Positions 1 through 8,801 of a stretch of 38,687 nt of DNA are shown piece by piece (positions within the stretch are counted from its first letter, which is position 1; every line of letters begins with the position of its first letter). The notes beneath the pieces are model-generated. The model did no database searches. It saw only the letters and a program-made list of their open reading frames with translations, and was not told where the DNA came from. The position numbers and the translations under genes are program-made. The stretch is from Pseudomonadota bacterium (GTDB taxonomy: Bacteria > Pseudomonadota > Gammaproteobacteria > Steroidobacterales > Steroidobacteraceae). The stretch lies in NCBI GenBank assembly GCA_025356815.1, contig JANXQL010000040.1, positions 1 through 38,687 on the forward strand, read 5' to 3'.

Positions 1-2
1 CG

Positions 3-1115
3 GCCCTGCAGTCGAAGTACATGCGTGGGCGACCGGAGATGGCGGGCTCGCCGCTGGCTGACATTCCAAACGCCTTCCATGTCGATGCCGGCCCGTACGC
101 GCACTACCTTCGTCGCCAGGCGCAAGCGCGCGGGGTCGTGCACATCGAGGGTCGGATCGTCGAGGTCAGCCGCCGCGACGACGGCTTCATTGACTCGCTC
201 CTGCTTGCCGCTGGCGAGCGCATCGCCGGCGACTTCTTCATCGACTGCTCCGGGATTGGCGCGCTGCTGATCGGCGCCGCCATGGGCGTGCCCTTTGAGG
301 ACTGGTCGCAGTGGCTGCCGTGTGATCGCGAGATCGCAGTGTCGTGCGCCCCGGTGGAGCAGATGGCGCCGTATACGCGTGCGACGGCGCATGCGGCCGG
401 CTGGCAGTGGCGGATCCCGCTGCAGCATCGGACTGGCAATGGGCACGTCTTCTGCAGCCGCTCGATGAGCGAGGACGAGGCCACCTCGATCCTGATGGGG
501 AACCTGGACGCGGAGCCGCTCGCCGATCCCCGCTGCGTTCCCTTCGTGCCGGGGCGACGCCGCGAGGCCTGGGTCAAGAACTGCGTCGCCGTGGGCCTGT
601 CGAGCGGCTGCTTCGAACCGCTCGAATCCACGAACATCCACCTGATTCAGACCGCGGTGAACCGGATCATCAGCCTGTTTCCGACGGCCGCATTCCACCA
701 GGCCGATATCGATGAATACAACCGCCAGACGCAGTTCGAGTACGAGCGCATACGTGACGTACTCGTGTTGCACTACAAGGCCACGGGGCGGACGGATTCG
801 GACTTCTGGAATTGCTGTCGCCACATGGCGATTCCGCCGACGCTGCAGCACAAGATCGACCTGTTCTCGGCGGCCGGCCGCGTCCATCGCGACGGCGCCG
901 AGTTGTTCGGCGCGGCGAGCTGGACCCAGATCATGATCGGGCAGGGCATCCGGCCGCAGAGCTATCACCCGCTGGTCGACGCGCTAACAGCCGATGAACT
1001 GGGCCGCTACACCAGCGACGTGCGCAGCGTCATCCAGAAGTGCGTGAACTTCATGCCGAGCCATGCCAAGTTTCTCGCGGAGCACTGTGCGGCTGACGGG
1101 ATCGGGCCGATCTGA
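3..1115 (+). CDS. Flavin-dependent tryptophan halogenase family protein, C-terminal part (5' end outside window)
   Basis: The reading frame is already open at the first bases, so about 370 residues of a protein that is usually 500-540 long are present; the N-terminal FAD GxGxxG motif and the catalytic lysine lie upstream. What is visible fits the family: an FIDCSG segment, the WQWRIP version of the WxWxIP motif that keeps these enzymes from acting as monooxygenases, and the FEPLEST-x-IHL segment near the FAD/halide site. Family members use FADH2, O2 and halide to halogenate tryptophan or other electron-rich compounds. In TonB-receptor-rich oligotrophs many homologues lie in nutrient loci and have unknown substrates, so tryptophan is not assured here. 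It is followed by a 116-base gap and an unrelated gene pair. Family call is firm, substrate unknown. Confidence 0.88.
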   Translation, partial: ALQSKYMRGRPEMAGSPLADIPNAFHVDAGPYAHYLRRQAQARGVVHIEGRIVEVSRRDDGFIDSLLLAAGERIAGDFFIDCSGIGALLIGAAMGVPFEDWSQWLPCDREIAVSCAPVEQMAPYTRATAHAAGWQWRIPLQHRTGNGHVFCSRSMSEDEATSILMGNLDAEPLADPRCVPFVPGRRREAWVKNCVAVGLSSGCFEPLESTNIHLIQTAVNRIISLFPTAAFHQADIDEYNRQTQFEYERIRDVLVLHYKATGRTDSDFWNCCRHMAIPPTLQHKIDLFSAAGRVHRDGAELFGAASWTQIMIGQGIRPQSYHPLVDALTADELGRYTSDVRSVIQKCVNFMPSHAKFLAEHCAADGIGPI

Positions 1116-1219
1116 CCCCCTCCGCCGCAGTTCTCGGTTTCGCTGGCGGGGCGTGATACTCGTTTAAAATCCGTGACCTGCAGCGCAATTCGCGTACGAG
1201 ATTCAGCTCTCACGGCCTC

Positions 1220-1225
1220 TATACT
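1220..1225 (+). promoter_or_regulatory. Possible -10 element (TATACT) just before the cupredoxin gene
   Basis: TATACT ends six bases before the ATG at 1232, and no Shine-Dalgarno sequence lies in between. If it is used, the transcript would begin at or very near the ATG, giving a leaderless mRNA. No clear -35 element was found at 16-18 bases upstream. Confidence 0.35.
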
Positions 1226-1231
1226 GCGGCC

Positions 1232-1927
1232 ATGACATTCACTGCCAAGCCACTCGTGAGGCAATGTCGCCCGGGTGGCGTGCGTCTGGGGTGGGCGTGT
1301 CTTGCGGGCCTGCTGTCCGCTGCGACCGCGCTCGCAGGCGACGTGCGCGTGCAGGTGCTGTCCCGCGAGGGGACGCCCGTGAGCGGCGTCGCGATCGTGC
1401 TCGAGGCGCCCGCCGGTGTCGTGCGCCCTTCCGGGCGCCACAGTGCCAAGATGGACCAGCTCAACCGGCGCTTCGTCCCCGAGGTGCTGGTGGTCGAGAC
1501 CGGTAGCGAGGTCGAGTTCCCCAACTCCGACAGCGTCAGCCACCAGGTCTATTCCTTTTCCGCGCCCAAGCGCTTCCAGCTACCGCTGTACAAGGGCGTG
1601 GCGCACTCGCCGGTGGCGTTCGGCCAGCCCGGCCTGGTCGTACTGGGCTGCAACATTCACGACGAGATGGTCGGTTACATCCTGGTGACCGACTCGCCGT
1701 TCCACGGGTCCACCGACGCGAGCGGCGCGGCGCACATCCCGTCGCTGCCGGCCGGGACCTATCGCGTGAGCGCCTGGGGCCCCCGCATCAACGACGGCGG
1801 CGGCACCCTGACCGCGACGCTCGCGGTGGGTGCGGACGGCCCGCAGACGCTCACGCTGCGCTTGCTGCAGCCGCTGCGGCGCAATCCCTCACCGCGGCCC
1901 GGCCGCATCGACTGGGACGGCTACTGA
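1232..1927 (+). CDS. Exported cupredoxin-like (methylamine utilization-type) protein
   Basis: 231 residues. The N-terminus has arginines followed by a hydrophobic stretch ending in ALAGD, a Sec signal peptide with cleavage near residue 36. The mature part has a cupredoxin-like domain: His104 in SHQVY and then Cys140, His143 and Met146 in GCNIHDEM give the His-Cys-His-Met set of a type 1 copper site. A short carboxypeptidase-regulatory-like stretch (TDASGAAHIPSLPAGTYRV, about 161-179) follows. Homologues are often labelled methylamine utilization proteins, but no mau genes are near. It probably binds copper in the periplasm, perhaps as a redox or metal-sensing partner. Its TGA overlaps the ATG of the next gene by one base, so it is translationally coupled to the outer-membrane barrel and the two likely work together. 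Confidence 0.75.
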   Translation: MTFTAKPLVRQCRPGGVRLGWACLAGLLSAATALAGDVRVQVLSREGTPVSGVAIVLEAPAGVVRPSGRHSAKMDQLNRRFVPEVLVVETGSEVEFPNSDSVSHQVYSFSAPKRFQLPLYKGVAHSPVAFGQPGLVVLGCNIHDEMVGYILVTDSPFHGSTDASGAAHIPSLPAGTYRVSAWGPRINDGGGTLTATLAVGADGPQTLTLRLLQPLRRNPSPRPGRIDWDGY

Positions 1928-3159
1928 TGCGCAGCGATTACCTTGTGGTACTGGGCTTGCTGGCCGTGACCGCGACGCCGGCGCTCGCCGGCGATCGCCT
2001 GCAACTGACCGGGCTCGTGGATCTGCGCGCGGTCTACGCGGACGCGACCCCCTCGTTCCTGGACGGCGGCCTCGGGCGGACGCGCTTCGATGAAAACCAC
2101 GACGGGCTGCAGCTCGGGCGCCTGATGGCGTCCGTTCGCTACCGCCTGACCGATACGCTGACTGCGAACGCGGTCGCGGAGGCCTACGGCGACGGCGACA
2201 AGAATTCGCTTGGTCTGTCGGAGGCCTACGTCGACTGGCGACCGTTCCCGACCCATCCGGTCCGCTACCGTCTGCGGACCGGCGCGTTCTACCCGCCCGT
2301 GTCGCTGGAGCACCGCCGAGCCGGCTGGACCAGTCCCTATACGCTGAGCGCGTCGGCCATCAACACTTGGGTGGGCGAGGAGTTCCGGATCGTCGGCACC
2401 GAGTTCGAGGCACGCTGGCTCGGCGCCTCGCAGGGCTACGACGGCGACCTCGCCGTCGTGGGCGGCGTCTACGGCTGGAACGACCCGGCCGGCGCGATCA
2501 TCGCCGACCGCGGCTGGGCCCTCACCGATCGGCCCTCACTGCTGTTCAGCGGCCTGGGCCGGCCGCGCACCGACCTGTACTACGAAATCGACCGCCGGCC
2601 CGGCTACTACGCAGGCGTGAGCTGGCGCCACGGCGAGACGCTCGAGGTCCGCGCGCTGCACTACGACAACCGGGCGGATCCCGGCGCGTCCAACAAGGGC
2701 GGGGACTACGCCTGGGAGACCCGCTTCAGCAACATCGGCGTGCGCTACGAGCCGACAGAGAATCTGACGCTGCTGGCCCAGCACATGGAGGGCAAGACCT
2801 ACGTCGGGCCGGACTCCGCTGGGCCTTACCAGTTCGAGATGCGCCTCGAGGCCTGGTTCGGGCTTGCCAGCTATGAGCGCGGCCCGCACCGCCTGTCGGT
2901 TCGCTACGATCATTTCATGACCCGGCAGGACCGCGGCTTCTGGAGCGAATACGCCTACGACGACGCGGGCCATGCGCTGACGGTCGCCTGGACCGAGCGG
3001 CTGGGTGAGCGGTGGGAGGTCGTTGCCGAATGGCTGCACGTGCGCAGCCTGTTCGCACCGCGCGAGGACCTCGGAGTCGAGCCGCGTTCGTCCGACAACC
3101 AGCTGCAGCTGGCGCTGCGCTACCGGTTCCATCTCGCAGCGGGCACGTCGCCGAATTGA
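1927..3159 (+). CDS. Putative outer-membrane beta-barrel (porin-like) protein
   Basis: 410 residues. Residues 1-21 form a signal peptide (hydrophobic core, then PALAG). The rest shows alternating aromatic/polar strands with tyrosine- and arginine-rich turns typical of outer-membrane barrels, for example RLRTGAFYPPVSLEHR, YYAGVSWRHGETLEVRALHY and the closing LQLALRYRFHL. The protein does not end in the usual terminal phenylalanine but has 7 polar residues after the last strand. It starts at the ATG that overlaps the stop of the cupredoxin gene, so it is co-translated with it. Paired cupredoxin and barrel genes suggest transport or sensing of a copper-related solute, but no substrate can be read from the sequence. 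I recognise the fold type, not a named family. Confidence 0.65.
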   Translation: MRSDYLVVLGLLAVTATPALAGDRLQLTGLVDLRAVYADATPSFLDGGLGRTRFDENHDGLQLGRLMASVRYRLTDTLTANAVAEAYGDGDKNSLGLSEAYVDWRPFPTHPVRYRLRTGAFYPPVSLEHRRAGWTSPYTLSASAINTWVGEEFRIVGTEFEARWLGASQGYDGDLAVVGGVYGWNDPAGAIIADRGWALTDRPSLLFSGLGRPRTDLYYEIDRRPGYYAGVSWRHGETLEVRALHYDNRADPGASNKGGDYAWETRFSNIGVRYEPTENLTLLAQHMEGKTYVGPDSAGPYQFEMRLEAWFGLASYERGPHRLSVRYDHFMTRQDRGFWSEYAYDDAGHALTVAWTERLGERWEVVAEWLHVRSLFAPREDLGVEPRSSDNQLQLALRYRFHLAAGTSPN

Positions 3160-3261
3160 CGCTCGCAGGGCCCCCGTGTAACTTCGCGCGGCCCCGGCAA
3201 CGCCCGGGTCGGGTCCACGCCGGCGACGGTCGCGGGCACAGAAGTGGCAAACTGTTTCAAT

Positions 3262-3373
3262 GGTGGCCCGCGTCGGTTCCTCCGCGACGATCAGCCGTAA
3301 ACCCCGTCAGGCCCGGAAGGGAGCAGCGGTAGCGGTGCGATCGGGTGCCGGAGGGTCGCTGGCGCGGGCCGCC
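3262..3373 (+). ncRNA. ffs: Signal recognition particle 4.5S RNA
   Basis: The SRP domain IV core is plain: GTCAG (3306-3310), the GGAA tetraloop context at 3315-3318 and AGCAG (3322-3326). The ends pair: GGTGGCCCGCG at 3262-3272 matches CGCGGGCCGCC at 3363-3373 with a single G-U pair. About 112 nt long, close to the 114 nt of E. coli. The RNA binds Ffh and targets nascent membrane proteins to FtsY. Its place directly upstream of dnaX is common in Proteobacteria. Exact ends are estimated from the terminal helix. Confidence 0.93.
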
Positions 3374-3405
3374 TCCCTCTCCGAACGGCGGCTGGCAGCG
3401 ACCAC

Positions 3406-5046
3406 GTGAGTTACCTCGTCCTCGCCCGCAAGTGGCGTCCGCGCACCTTCACCGAGCTGGTCGGTCAGGAACACGCGGTGCGCGCGCTCGCCAACGCCCT
3501 CGACGCCGGGCGCGTCCATCACGCGTTCCTGTTCACCGGCACTCGCGGCGTCGGCAAGACGACGATCGCGCGTCTGCTTGCCAAGGCCCTCAACTGCGAG
3601 AGCGGCCCGACCTCGACGCCGTGCGGCAAGTGCGACGCCTGCCGCGAAATCGACGAGGGTCGATTCGTCGACCTGATCGAGGTCGACGCGGCCTCCCGCT
3701 CGAAGGTCGAGGATACCCGCGACCTGCTCGAGAACGTCCAATACGCCCCGGCGCGCGGCCGCTACAAGGTGTACCTCATCGACGAGGTGCACATGCTTTC
3801 GGGCCACTCCTTCAACGCGTTCCTCAAGACGCTCGAGGAGCCGCCGCCGCACGTCAAGTTCCTGCTGGCCACGACCGATCCGCAGAAGCTGCCGATCACC
3901 GTCGTATCGCGCTGCCTGCAATTTCACCTCAAGCGCCTGCCGCCGGGGCTGATCGTCGACCGGCTGGCGATGATTCTCGCGGCGGAAAAGGTCGAGACCG
4001 AGGCCGCGGCGCTGCCGCTGATCGCGCGCGCCGCGGACGGCTCGCTGCGTGATGCGCTCTCGCTGCTCGACCAGGCGCTCGCCTTCGGTGGCGGCAGGGT
4101 CGGCGAGGCCGACGTGCGCTCGATGCTCGGCACCATCGATCGCAGCCATGTACTGCGACTGGTCGAATGCCTCGCCGCCGGCGACGCCGTCGGCGTGATC
4201 GCCATCCTCACCGCGCTCGACGAGCAGGCGCCGGACTACGACCAGGTGCTGGTCGAACTCGCCGCCGTCTTCCAGCGCCTCGCGCTCGAGCAGGTCGTCC
4301 CGGGCAGTGCCGGCGACCTGTACGATGCCAGCTGGCTCGCCGCGCAGGCGGCGCGCCTCGGCGCGGACGAGTTGCAGCTGTATTACCAGATCGCGCTGAT
4401 GGGTCGCCGCGACCTTGGCCTGGCGCCGGAGTCGCGCACTGGATTCGAGATGACGCTGTTGCGCATGCTTGCGTTCCGCCCCGCAGGGCCCGTGCCCGCG
4501 CCTGCGCCTGCCGCGCCGCTGCCCGGCGGCGCGGTGCGTCCGGCCCCGCCGGCGCGGCCTGCGCCGGCCGCCGCGGGGCCTGCCTCGGCGGTGGCGCCCG
4601 CGCCGCCCGCACTGGCGTCGACGACCCTGCCGGGCACGGCTGCGGCGCCGTCCGACTGGCCGAGCCTGTTGCAGCAACTCGACCTGACCGGTGCCGCCCG
4701 TCAGCTGGCGGCGAACTGCCTCTGGCTCGGCGAGGAAGCCGGCGTGATTCGGCTGCGCCTGGACCGGCGCAGCGAGCTGATGCGTACGCCCCAGATCGAG
4801 GAGCGGCTCGCGCAGGCGTTGAGCCGGCAGCGTGGTACGCCGACGCGGGTCATCCTCGAGCGCGAGGAGGCCCCGGCAGATGCCGACACCGAGGGGGCCG
4901 ACACGCCGGCGCGGCGCGAGGCACGCGCCGCCGAGGCAGAGCTTGCCACTGCGCGGGTCGCGCTCGAGGCGGATCCGACGGTGCGCGCGCTGCGCGAGCG
5001 CTTCGGTGCGAGCGTCGCTGCGGACTCCGTCAAGCCCAACCGTTGA
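3406..5046 (+). CDS. dnaX: DNA polymerase III subunit tau/gamma
   Basis: 546 residues, starting at GTG 33 bases after the 4.5S RNA. It is the AAA+ clamp-loader ATPase that loads the sliding clamp and links polymerase cores. Walker A is GTRGVGKT (45-52), the zinc cluster is Cys64, Cys73, Cys76 and Cys79, Walker B is DEVH (126-129), sensor 1 lies in ATTDPQKLP and the SRC arginine-finger motif is at 168-170. A proline/alanine-rich linker (about 364-415) separates the ATPase from a tau C-terminal domain. The protein is shorter than the 643 residues of E. coli tau, and no A-rich slippery site for making gamma by frameshift was seen. It leads the dnaX-ybaB-recR operon. Confidence 0.96.
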   Translation: MSYLVLARKWRPRTFTELVGQEHAVRALANALDAGRVHHAFLFTGTRGVGKTTIARLLAKALNCESGPTSTPCGKCDACREIDEGRFVDLIEVDAASRSKVEDTRDLLENVQYAPARGRYKVYLIDEVHMLSGHSFNAFLKTLEEPPPHVKFLLATTDPQKLPITVVSRCLQFHLKRLPPGLIVDRLAMILAAEKVETEAAALPLIARAADGSLRDALSLLDQALAFGGGRVGEADVRSMLGTIDRSHVLRLVECLAAGDAVGVIAILTALDEQAPDYDQVLVELAAVFQRLALEQVVPGSAGDLYDASWLAAQAARLGADELQLYYQIALMGRRDLGLAPESRTGFEMTLLRMLAFRPAGPVPAPAPAAPLPGGAVRPAPPARPAPAAAGPASAVAPAPPALASTTLPGTAAAPSDWPSLLQQLDLTGAARQLAANCLWLGEEAGVIRLRLDRRSELMRTPQIEERLAQALSRQRGTPTRVILEREEAPADADTEGADTPARREARAAEAELATARVALEADPTVRALRERFGASVAADSVKPNR

Positions 5047-5062
5047 ACTCGAGGATCGGACC

Positions 5063-5386
5063 ATGAAAGGTGGAATCGGCAACATGATGCGCCAGGCCCA
5101 GCAGATGCAGGCCAACCTCGCCAAGGCGCAGGAAGAGCTTGCCCGCATGGAAGTCACCGGCGAGGCCGGCGGCGGCATGGTCAAGGTCGTCATGAGCGGC
5201 AAGCACGAGGTCAGCCGAGTCACGATCGACCCGTCGGTCGCAGGCGACGACCGCGAGATGCTCGAGGACCTGTGCACGGCGGCCTTCAACGATGCCGTGC
5301 GCAAGGTCGAGGCGACTTCGCAGCAGCGGCTGGCGGGGTTGATGGGCGGCATGAAGCTGCCGCCCGGCATGAAGATGCCGTTCTGA
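5063..5386 (+). CDS. ybaB: YbaB/EbfC family nucleoid-associated protein
   Basis: 107 residues. The start ATG is preceded by a GAGG at 5051-5054. The protein shows the typical N-terminus with a run of Met/Gln ([19 protein letters not shown]), a glycine-rich [14 protein letters not shown] hairpin and a C-terminal helix ending in [13 protein letters not shown]. Members form a tweezer-like dimer that binds DNA and sit between dnaX and recR in most bacteria, as here: it begins 16 bases after dnaX and ends 3 bases before recR. Its exact role, nucleoid structuring or help to recombination repair, is not settled in the family. Confidence 0.95.
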   Translation: MKGGIGNMMRQAQQMQANLAKAQEELARMEVTGEAGGGMVKVVMSGKHEVSRVTIDPSVAGDDREMLEDLCTAAFNDAVRKVEATSQQRLAGLMGGMKLPPGMKMPF

Positions 5387-5389
5387 CAC

Positions 5390-5989
5390 GTGAACTATTC
5401 CCCGGCCCTCGCGCAGCTGATCGCGGCGCTACGCCGGTTGCCCGGCGTGGGCCCCAAGACCGCACAACGCATGGCGTTCCACCTGCTCGAGCGTGACCGC
5501 GAGGGAGCGCTGGAGATCAGCCGCACGCTCGCCACCGCGGTCAGTTCCATTGGCCACTGCAGCCGCTGCCGCATGCTGTCGGACGTCGAGATCTGCCCGA
5601 TCTGCGCAAGCCCGCAGCGCGATCCCGCGCTCGTCTGCGTGGTCGAGTCACCGGCCGATGTCGTCGCGGTCGAGCAGTCCGGTGGCTTTCGCGGGCGCTA
5701 CTTCGTGCTGATGGGTCACCTCTCGCCGCTCGACGGCGTGGGGCCGGAGGAACTCGGCGTCGGCCAGCTGGAGGCGCTGCTCGCCGACGGCAGCGTGCGC
5801 GAGCTGATCCTCGCCACCAATCCGACCGTCGAGGGCGACGCGACCGCGCATTTCCTCGGCGAGATCGCCAGCCGTCGTGGCATCCGCGCCAGTCGAATCG
5901 CGCACGGCGTGCCGGTCGGCGGCGAACTGGAGTATGTCGACGGCGGCACGCTTGCACACGCGCTCGCGGGCCGTCAGCGCCTCATCTGA
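5390..5989 (+). CDS. recR: Recombination mediator protein RecR
   Basis: 199 residues, the normal length, starting at GTG. The helix-hairpin-helix is [12 protein letters not shown] (17-28), the zinc finger is Cys57, Cys60, Cys69 and Cys72, and a Toprim domain follows (about 80-175). RecR works with RecO, and RecF at gaps, to load RecA on SSB-coated single-stranded DNA. It is the third gene of the dnaX operon, three bases after ybaB. Its last 8 bases overlap the end of rsgA on the other strand, so the two genes converge with no terminator space between them. Confidence 0.97.
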   Translation: MNYSPALAQLIAALRRLPGVGPKTAQRMAFHLLERDREGALEISRTLATAVSSIGHCSRCRMLSDVEICPICASPQRDPALVCVVESPADVVAVEQSGGFRGRYFVLMGHLSPLDGVGPEELGVGQLEALLADGSVRELILATNPTVEGDATAHFLGEIASRRGIRASRIAHGVPVGGELEYVDGGTLAHALAGRQRLI

Positions 5990-6947
5990 CCCTCGCCGGC
6001 GGCCGTCGGCGCTCCGGGAAGCGCGCGTCGAATTCCCGGCCCACCGAGACGAGGTGCCGGTAGCTGTCGAACCGCCGCCGACGGATCGCGCCGGCCTCGA
6101 CCTCGCGCCGCACCTGGCAGCCGGGCTCCGTGTCGTGCAAGCAGTCCTGGAACTTGCAGCCTTGGGCGGCCGCTGCGATCTCAAGGAACCCCGAGCCGAT
6201 GTCGCGCACCTGCGGTAGTGGCGGAGCGTAGTCGCGCACGCCCGGTGAATCGATCAGGTCGCCGCCGCTTGCAAGCACGTGCAGTGCCGCGTGCGTCGTC
6301 GTGTGGCGACCTTCCTCCGTGGCAACGGAGATTTCCTGGGTGATCGCGCGCGCCTCGGGCGCGAGTGCATTCAGCAGGCTCGACTTGCCGGTGCCCGACT
6401 GACCGACCAGCACGCTGGTCTGGCCCGCCAGGTGCTGCACCAGAGCGCCGATGCCGGGCTCGGCGCGGGTCGAGCAGCGCACCACCTGATAGCCGATCGC
6501 GGCGTAGCCTGCCAGTTCGGCGGCGCTCTCGGGCGTGACGCCCAGCTCGCACTTGTTGAACGTGATCAGTGCGGTGACACCGGCCCACGCGGCACCCGCG
6601 AGGTAGCGGTCGATGACGAACCAGTCGGGCGCGGGAATGGTGGCGGCGACCGCCACCAGCTGGGTCAGGTTCGCGACCACCGCTTCACTGCGGCCGAGCC
6701 CGGTGAGGCGCGACAGCGTCCTGCGTCGTGGCAGGATCTCGTAGACCGTCGCATGCGCATCCCCCGGCGTCGGATGGCCATAGCGCACCTCGTCGCCGCA
6801 GACGGCCTCAAGCTTGCGGCCGTGCAGCCTGCACGACAGGCGCGTGCCGTCGGACCCCGTGACCTTCAGTTCGCGTCCGTGGCTTGCGACCACGCGGCCG
6901 GTGGACAGTGGCGGGATCGGCTCGCGCGACTCGCGCGGCCGGCCCAC
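5982..6947 (-). CDS. rsgA: Small ribosomal subunit biogenesis GTPase RsgA
   Basis: 321 residues, GTG start. RsgA is the circularly permuted GTPase that checks the 30S decoding site late in assembly. In order: an OB-fold (about 15-75), G4 as NKCE (131-134), G1 as GQSGTGKSS (182-190), the switch GRHTTTH (213-219), G3 as DSPGV (233-237), and a zinc knuckle Cys264, Cys269, His271, Cys277. The G4 motif has Glu where NKxD has Asp, an unusual residue at the guanine-specificity position. Its GTG follows directly on the TGA of the M48 peptidase gene (TGAGTG), so the pair is translationally coupled. Nearness to orn is conserved in Gammaproteobacteria. Confidence 0.95.
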   Translation of the reverse strand: MGRPRESREPIPPLSTGRVVASHGRELKVTGSDGTRLSCRLHGRKLEAVCGDEVRYGHPTPGDAHATVYEILPRRRTLSRLTGLGRSEAVVANLTQLVAVAATIPAPDWFVIDRYLAGAAWAGVTALITFNKCELGVTPESAAELAGYAAIGYQVVRCSTRAEPGIGALVQHLAGQTSVLVGQSGTGKSSLLNALAPEARAITQEISVATEEGRHTTTHAALHVLASGGDLIDSPGVRDYAPPLPQVRDIGSGFLEIAAAAQGCKFQDCLHDTEPGCQVRREVEAGAIRRRRFDSYRHLVSVGREFDARFPERRRPPARVR

Positions 6948-8189
6948 TCAGGTGCTCCGCTCGAGCGCGGCGATACGCGCCAGCGCCGGGGGATGCGAGT
7001 CATGCCAGCCCGAATACAGCGGATCCGGCGTCAGCGTCGAGGCGTTGTCGCGATACAGCTTCACCAGCGCGCTTGCGAGCGAGGCGCCGCTCGCATGGCT
7101 GCTCGCGAAGCGGTCAGCCTCGTATTCGTGCCGGCGTGACCACCAGCTGCCCAGCGGCGCGAGCCAGAACGCGTAGACCGGCACGACCAGCGCAAACAGT
7201 GCCAGCGCCGCGTGTGCCGAGGGCGTCGGGACGCCAAGGGCGAGATAGAAGCCGGTCTGGCTCGCGGCGAACCCGAGCACGGCGAAGCCCACCAGTGCCG
7301 CGCCGAAGCTCAGCGCCAGTCGCTGGCGGATGTGGTGCAGGCGGTAGTGGCCCAGTTCGTGGGCGAGCACGGCCTCGACCTCGGTGGCGTCGAGTCGCTC
7401 CACCAGCGTGTCGAATAGCACGATCCGCTTGTGGCGGCCGAAGCCGGTGAAGTACGCGTTGCCGTGGCTCGAGCGGCGCGAGCCGTCCATCACCGAGACG
7501 CCCTCGCTCGAGTAGCCGCAGCGGGTCATCACGCGCTCGACGGCCTCGAGCAGCGGGCCGGGCGCGAGCGGCCGGAAGGTATTGAACAGCGGCGCGATGA
7601 AGCGCGGCCACAGGAAGCTCAGCGCAAGGCCGAATGCGACCCAGGCCGCCCAGGCGTACAGCCACCACAGCGACCCCGCGGCACGCATCAGCACCAGCAG
7701 CAGCGCGACCAGCGGCACGCCGAGCACGAGCCCGAGCACCAGCGAGCGCAGCAGGTCCGTCAAGTACAGCGCAGGTCCGGTGCGGTTGAAGCCGTAGCGC
7801 GCCTCGATTCCGAAGGTCCGGTACAGGTCCAGCGGCAGCCCCAGGACCGAGGTTGCGAGGGCCAGCAGCACCAGCGTCGCGACCCCGCTCCACAGGGCGC
7901 CGATGCCCAAAGCGCCGATTGCGCCGTCCAGCCAGGCGAAGCCGCCGCCGAGGGTGACCCCCCACAGCACCGTGGCGTCGAGCAGCAGCTCCAGGCGCGA
8001 CAGACGCAGCTTTTCGGCCGTGTAGTCGGCCGCCCGCACGTGGTCGGCTGCCGAGATCGTCGCCGCGAACGCGGCCGGCACCTCGCCGCGGTGGCGGGCG
8101 AGGGCCGCGAGCTGCCGGGTCGCCAGCCACCAGCGCACGGCTACCATGGCCCCGAGCGCGGCGAGGAAACTGATCGTGAGCGGGTGCAT
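6948..8189 (-). CDS. M48 (Ste24-type) membrane zinc metalloprotease
   Basis: 413 residues from the ATG at 8189, which has an AAGG five bases upstream; longer in-frame extension runs back through orn and is not credible. The Ste24-like N-terminal part includes the YGFNRT motif (132-137), several membrane segments lie at about 70-195 and 295-345, the zinc site is HELGH (277-281) and the third ligand is in EYEAD (355-359). Ste24-type enzymes cleave CAAX-type proteins in eukaryotes; bacterial members act in the inner membrane, probably in protein quality control. The gene is co-transcribed with rsgA and diverges from orn. Family certain, substrate unknown. Confidence 0.92.
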   Translation of the reverse strand: MHPLTISFLAALGAMVAVRWWLATRQLAALARHRGEVPAAFAATISAADHVRAADYTAEKLRLSRLELLLDATVLWGVTLGGGFAWLDGAIGALGIGALWSGVATLVLLALATSVLGLPLDLYRTFGIEARYGFNRTGPALYLTDLLRSLVLGLVLGVPLVALLLVLMRAAGSLWWLYAWAAWVAFGLALSFLWPRFIAPLFNTFRPLAPGPLLEAVERVMTRCGYSSEGVSVMDGSRRSSHGNAYFTGFGRHKRIVLFDTLVERLDATEVEAVLAHELGHYRLHHIRQRLALSFGAALVGFAVLGFAASQTGFYLALGVPTPSAHAALALFALVVPVYAFWLAPLGSWWSRRHEYEADRFASSHASGASLASALVKLYRDNASTLTPDPLYSGWHDSHPPALARIAALERST

Positions 8190-8214
8190 CCGGACCTTCT
8201 TGAAAACTGGCCGC

Positions 8215-8243
8215 ACTCTAGCCTCTGCTAGAATGGCCAGCAA
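8215..8243 (-). promoter_or_regulatory. Sigma70-like promoter for the M48-rsgA unit
   Basis: On the minus strand TTGCTG (8243-8238) and TAGAGT (8220-8215) are separated by exactly 17 bases. The M48 start is 25 bases beyond the -10 box and has an AAGG ribosome-binding site. It overlaps the orn promoter on the opposite strand. Confidence 0.5.
8226..8234 (+). promoter_or_regulatory. Extended -10 promoter of orn
   Basis: TGCTAGAAT is an extended -10 element (TGN plus TAGAAT). Transcription would start near 8241, nine bases before the orn ATG at 8250. It sits inside the spacer of the opposing M48 promoter. Confidence 0.5.
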
Positions 8244-8249
8244 CAACCC

Positions 8250-8801
8250 ATGTCCAAGCACCCCGACAACCTGGCCTGGATCGACCTCGAGATGACCGGG
8301 CTCAACCCGGACTCGGATCGCATCATCGAGATCGCGACGATCGTGACCGATCGCGACCTCAAGCTGCTCGCCGAAGGGCCGGTCATCGCGGTCTACCAGG
8401 ACGAGGAGGCGCTCGGCCGGATGGACGCGTGGAACGTGCGCACCCACGGCGCGAGCGGACTCACCGATCGCGTCCGTGCCAGCCGGGTTGGCGAGGCGGA
8501 TGCCGAGCAGGCGACCATCGAGTTCCTACAGCACTGGGTCCCCAAGGGCGTCTCGCCGATGTGCGGTAACAGCATCTGCCAGGATCGGCGGTTCCTCGCC
8601 CGCTCGATGCCGGCGCTCGAGCGCTATTTCCACTACCGCAACCTCGACGTCAGCACGGTCAAGGAGCTGGCACGGCGCTGGGCGCCGGGCGTCCTCGCGG
8701 GCGTCACCAAGGGGGATAGCCACCAGGCGCTGGACGACGTGCGCGACTCCATTCGCGAGCTGCAGCACTACCGCGCCACGTTCCTGCGTCCCACGCCGTG
8801 A
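8250..8801 (+). CDS. orn: Oligoribonuclease
   Basis: 183 residues, normal length. Orn is the DEDDh 3'-5' exonuclease that degrades short RNAs, chiefly dinucleotides such as pGpG from cyclic-di-GMP turnover. The first acidic pair is Asp12 and Glu14 in WIDLEMTG, and the last motif [12 protein letters not shown] has the catalytic His and Asp. The TGA overlaps the GTG of the downstream glycosyltransferase (GTGA), coupling the two. Its divergent neighbours are the M48 peptidase and rsgA, as in many Gammaproteobacteria. Confidence 0.97.
   Translation: MSKHPDNLAWIDLEMTGLNPDSDRIIEIATIVTDRDLKLLAEGPVIAVYQDEEALGRMDAWNVRTHGASGLTDRVRASRVGEADAEQATIEFLQHWVPKGVSPMCGNSICQDRRFLARSMPALERYFHYRNLDVSTVKELARRWAPGVLAGVTKGDSHQALDDVRDSIRELQHYRATFLRPTP

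Noticed and set aside
3406-5046. Programmed frameshift in dnaX to make gamma
   Set aside because: No A-rich slippery heptamer was found in the frame, so only the full-length product is annotated.
3307-5370. A 687-codon open frame on the minus strand across dnaX and ybaB
   Set aside because: It mirrors well-recognised genes, is highly Arg-rich with no domain, and is the usual high-GC antisense artefact.
8190-8447. N-terminal extension of the M48 peptidase to 8447
   Set aside because: It would run antisense through orn, has no membrane or signal features, and the ATG at 8189 has a proper ribosome-binding site.
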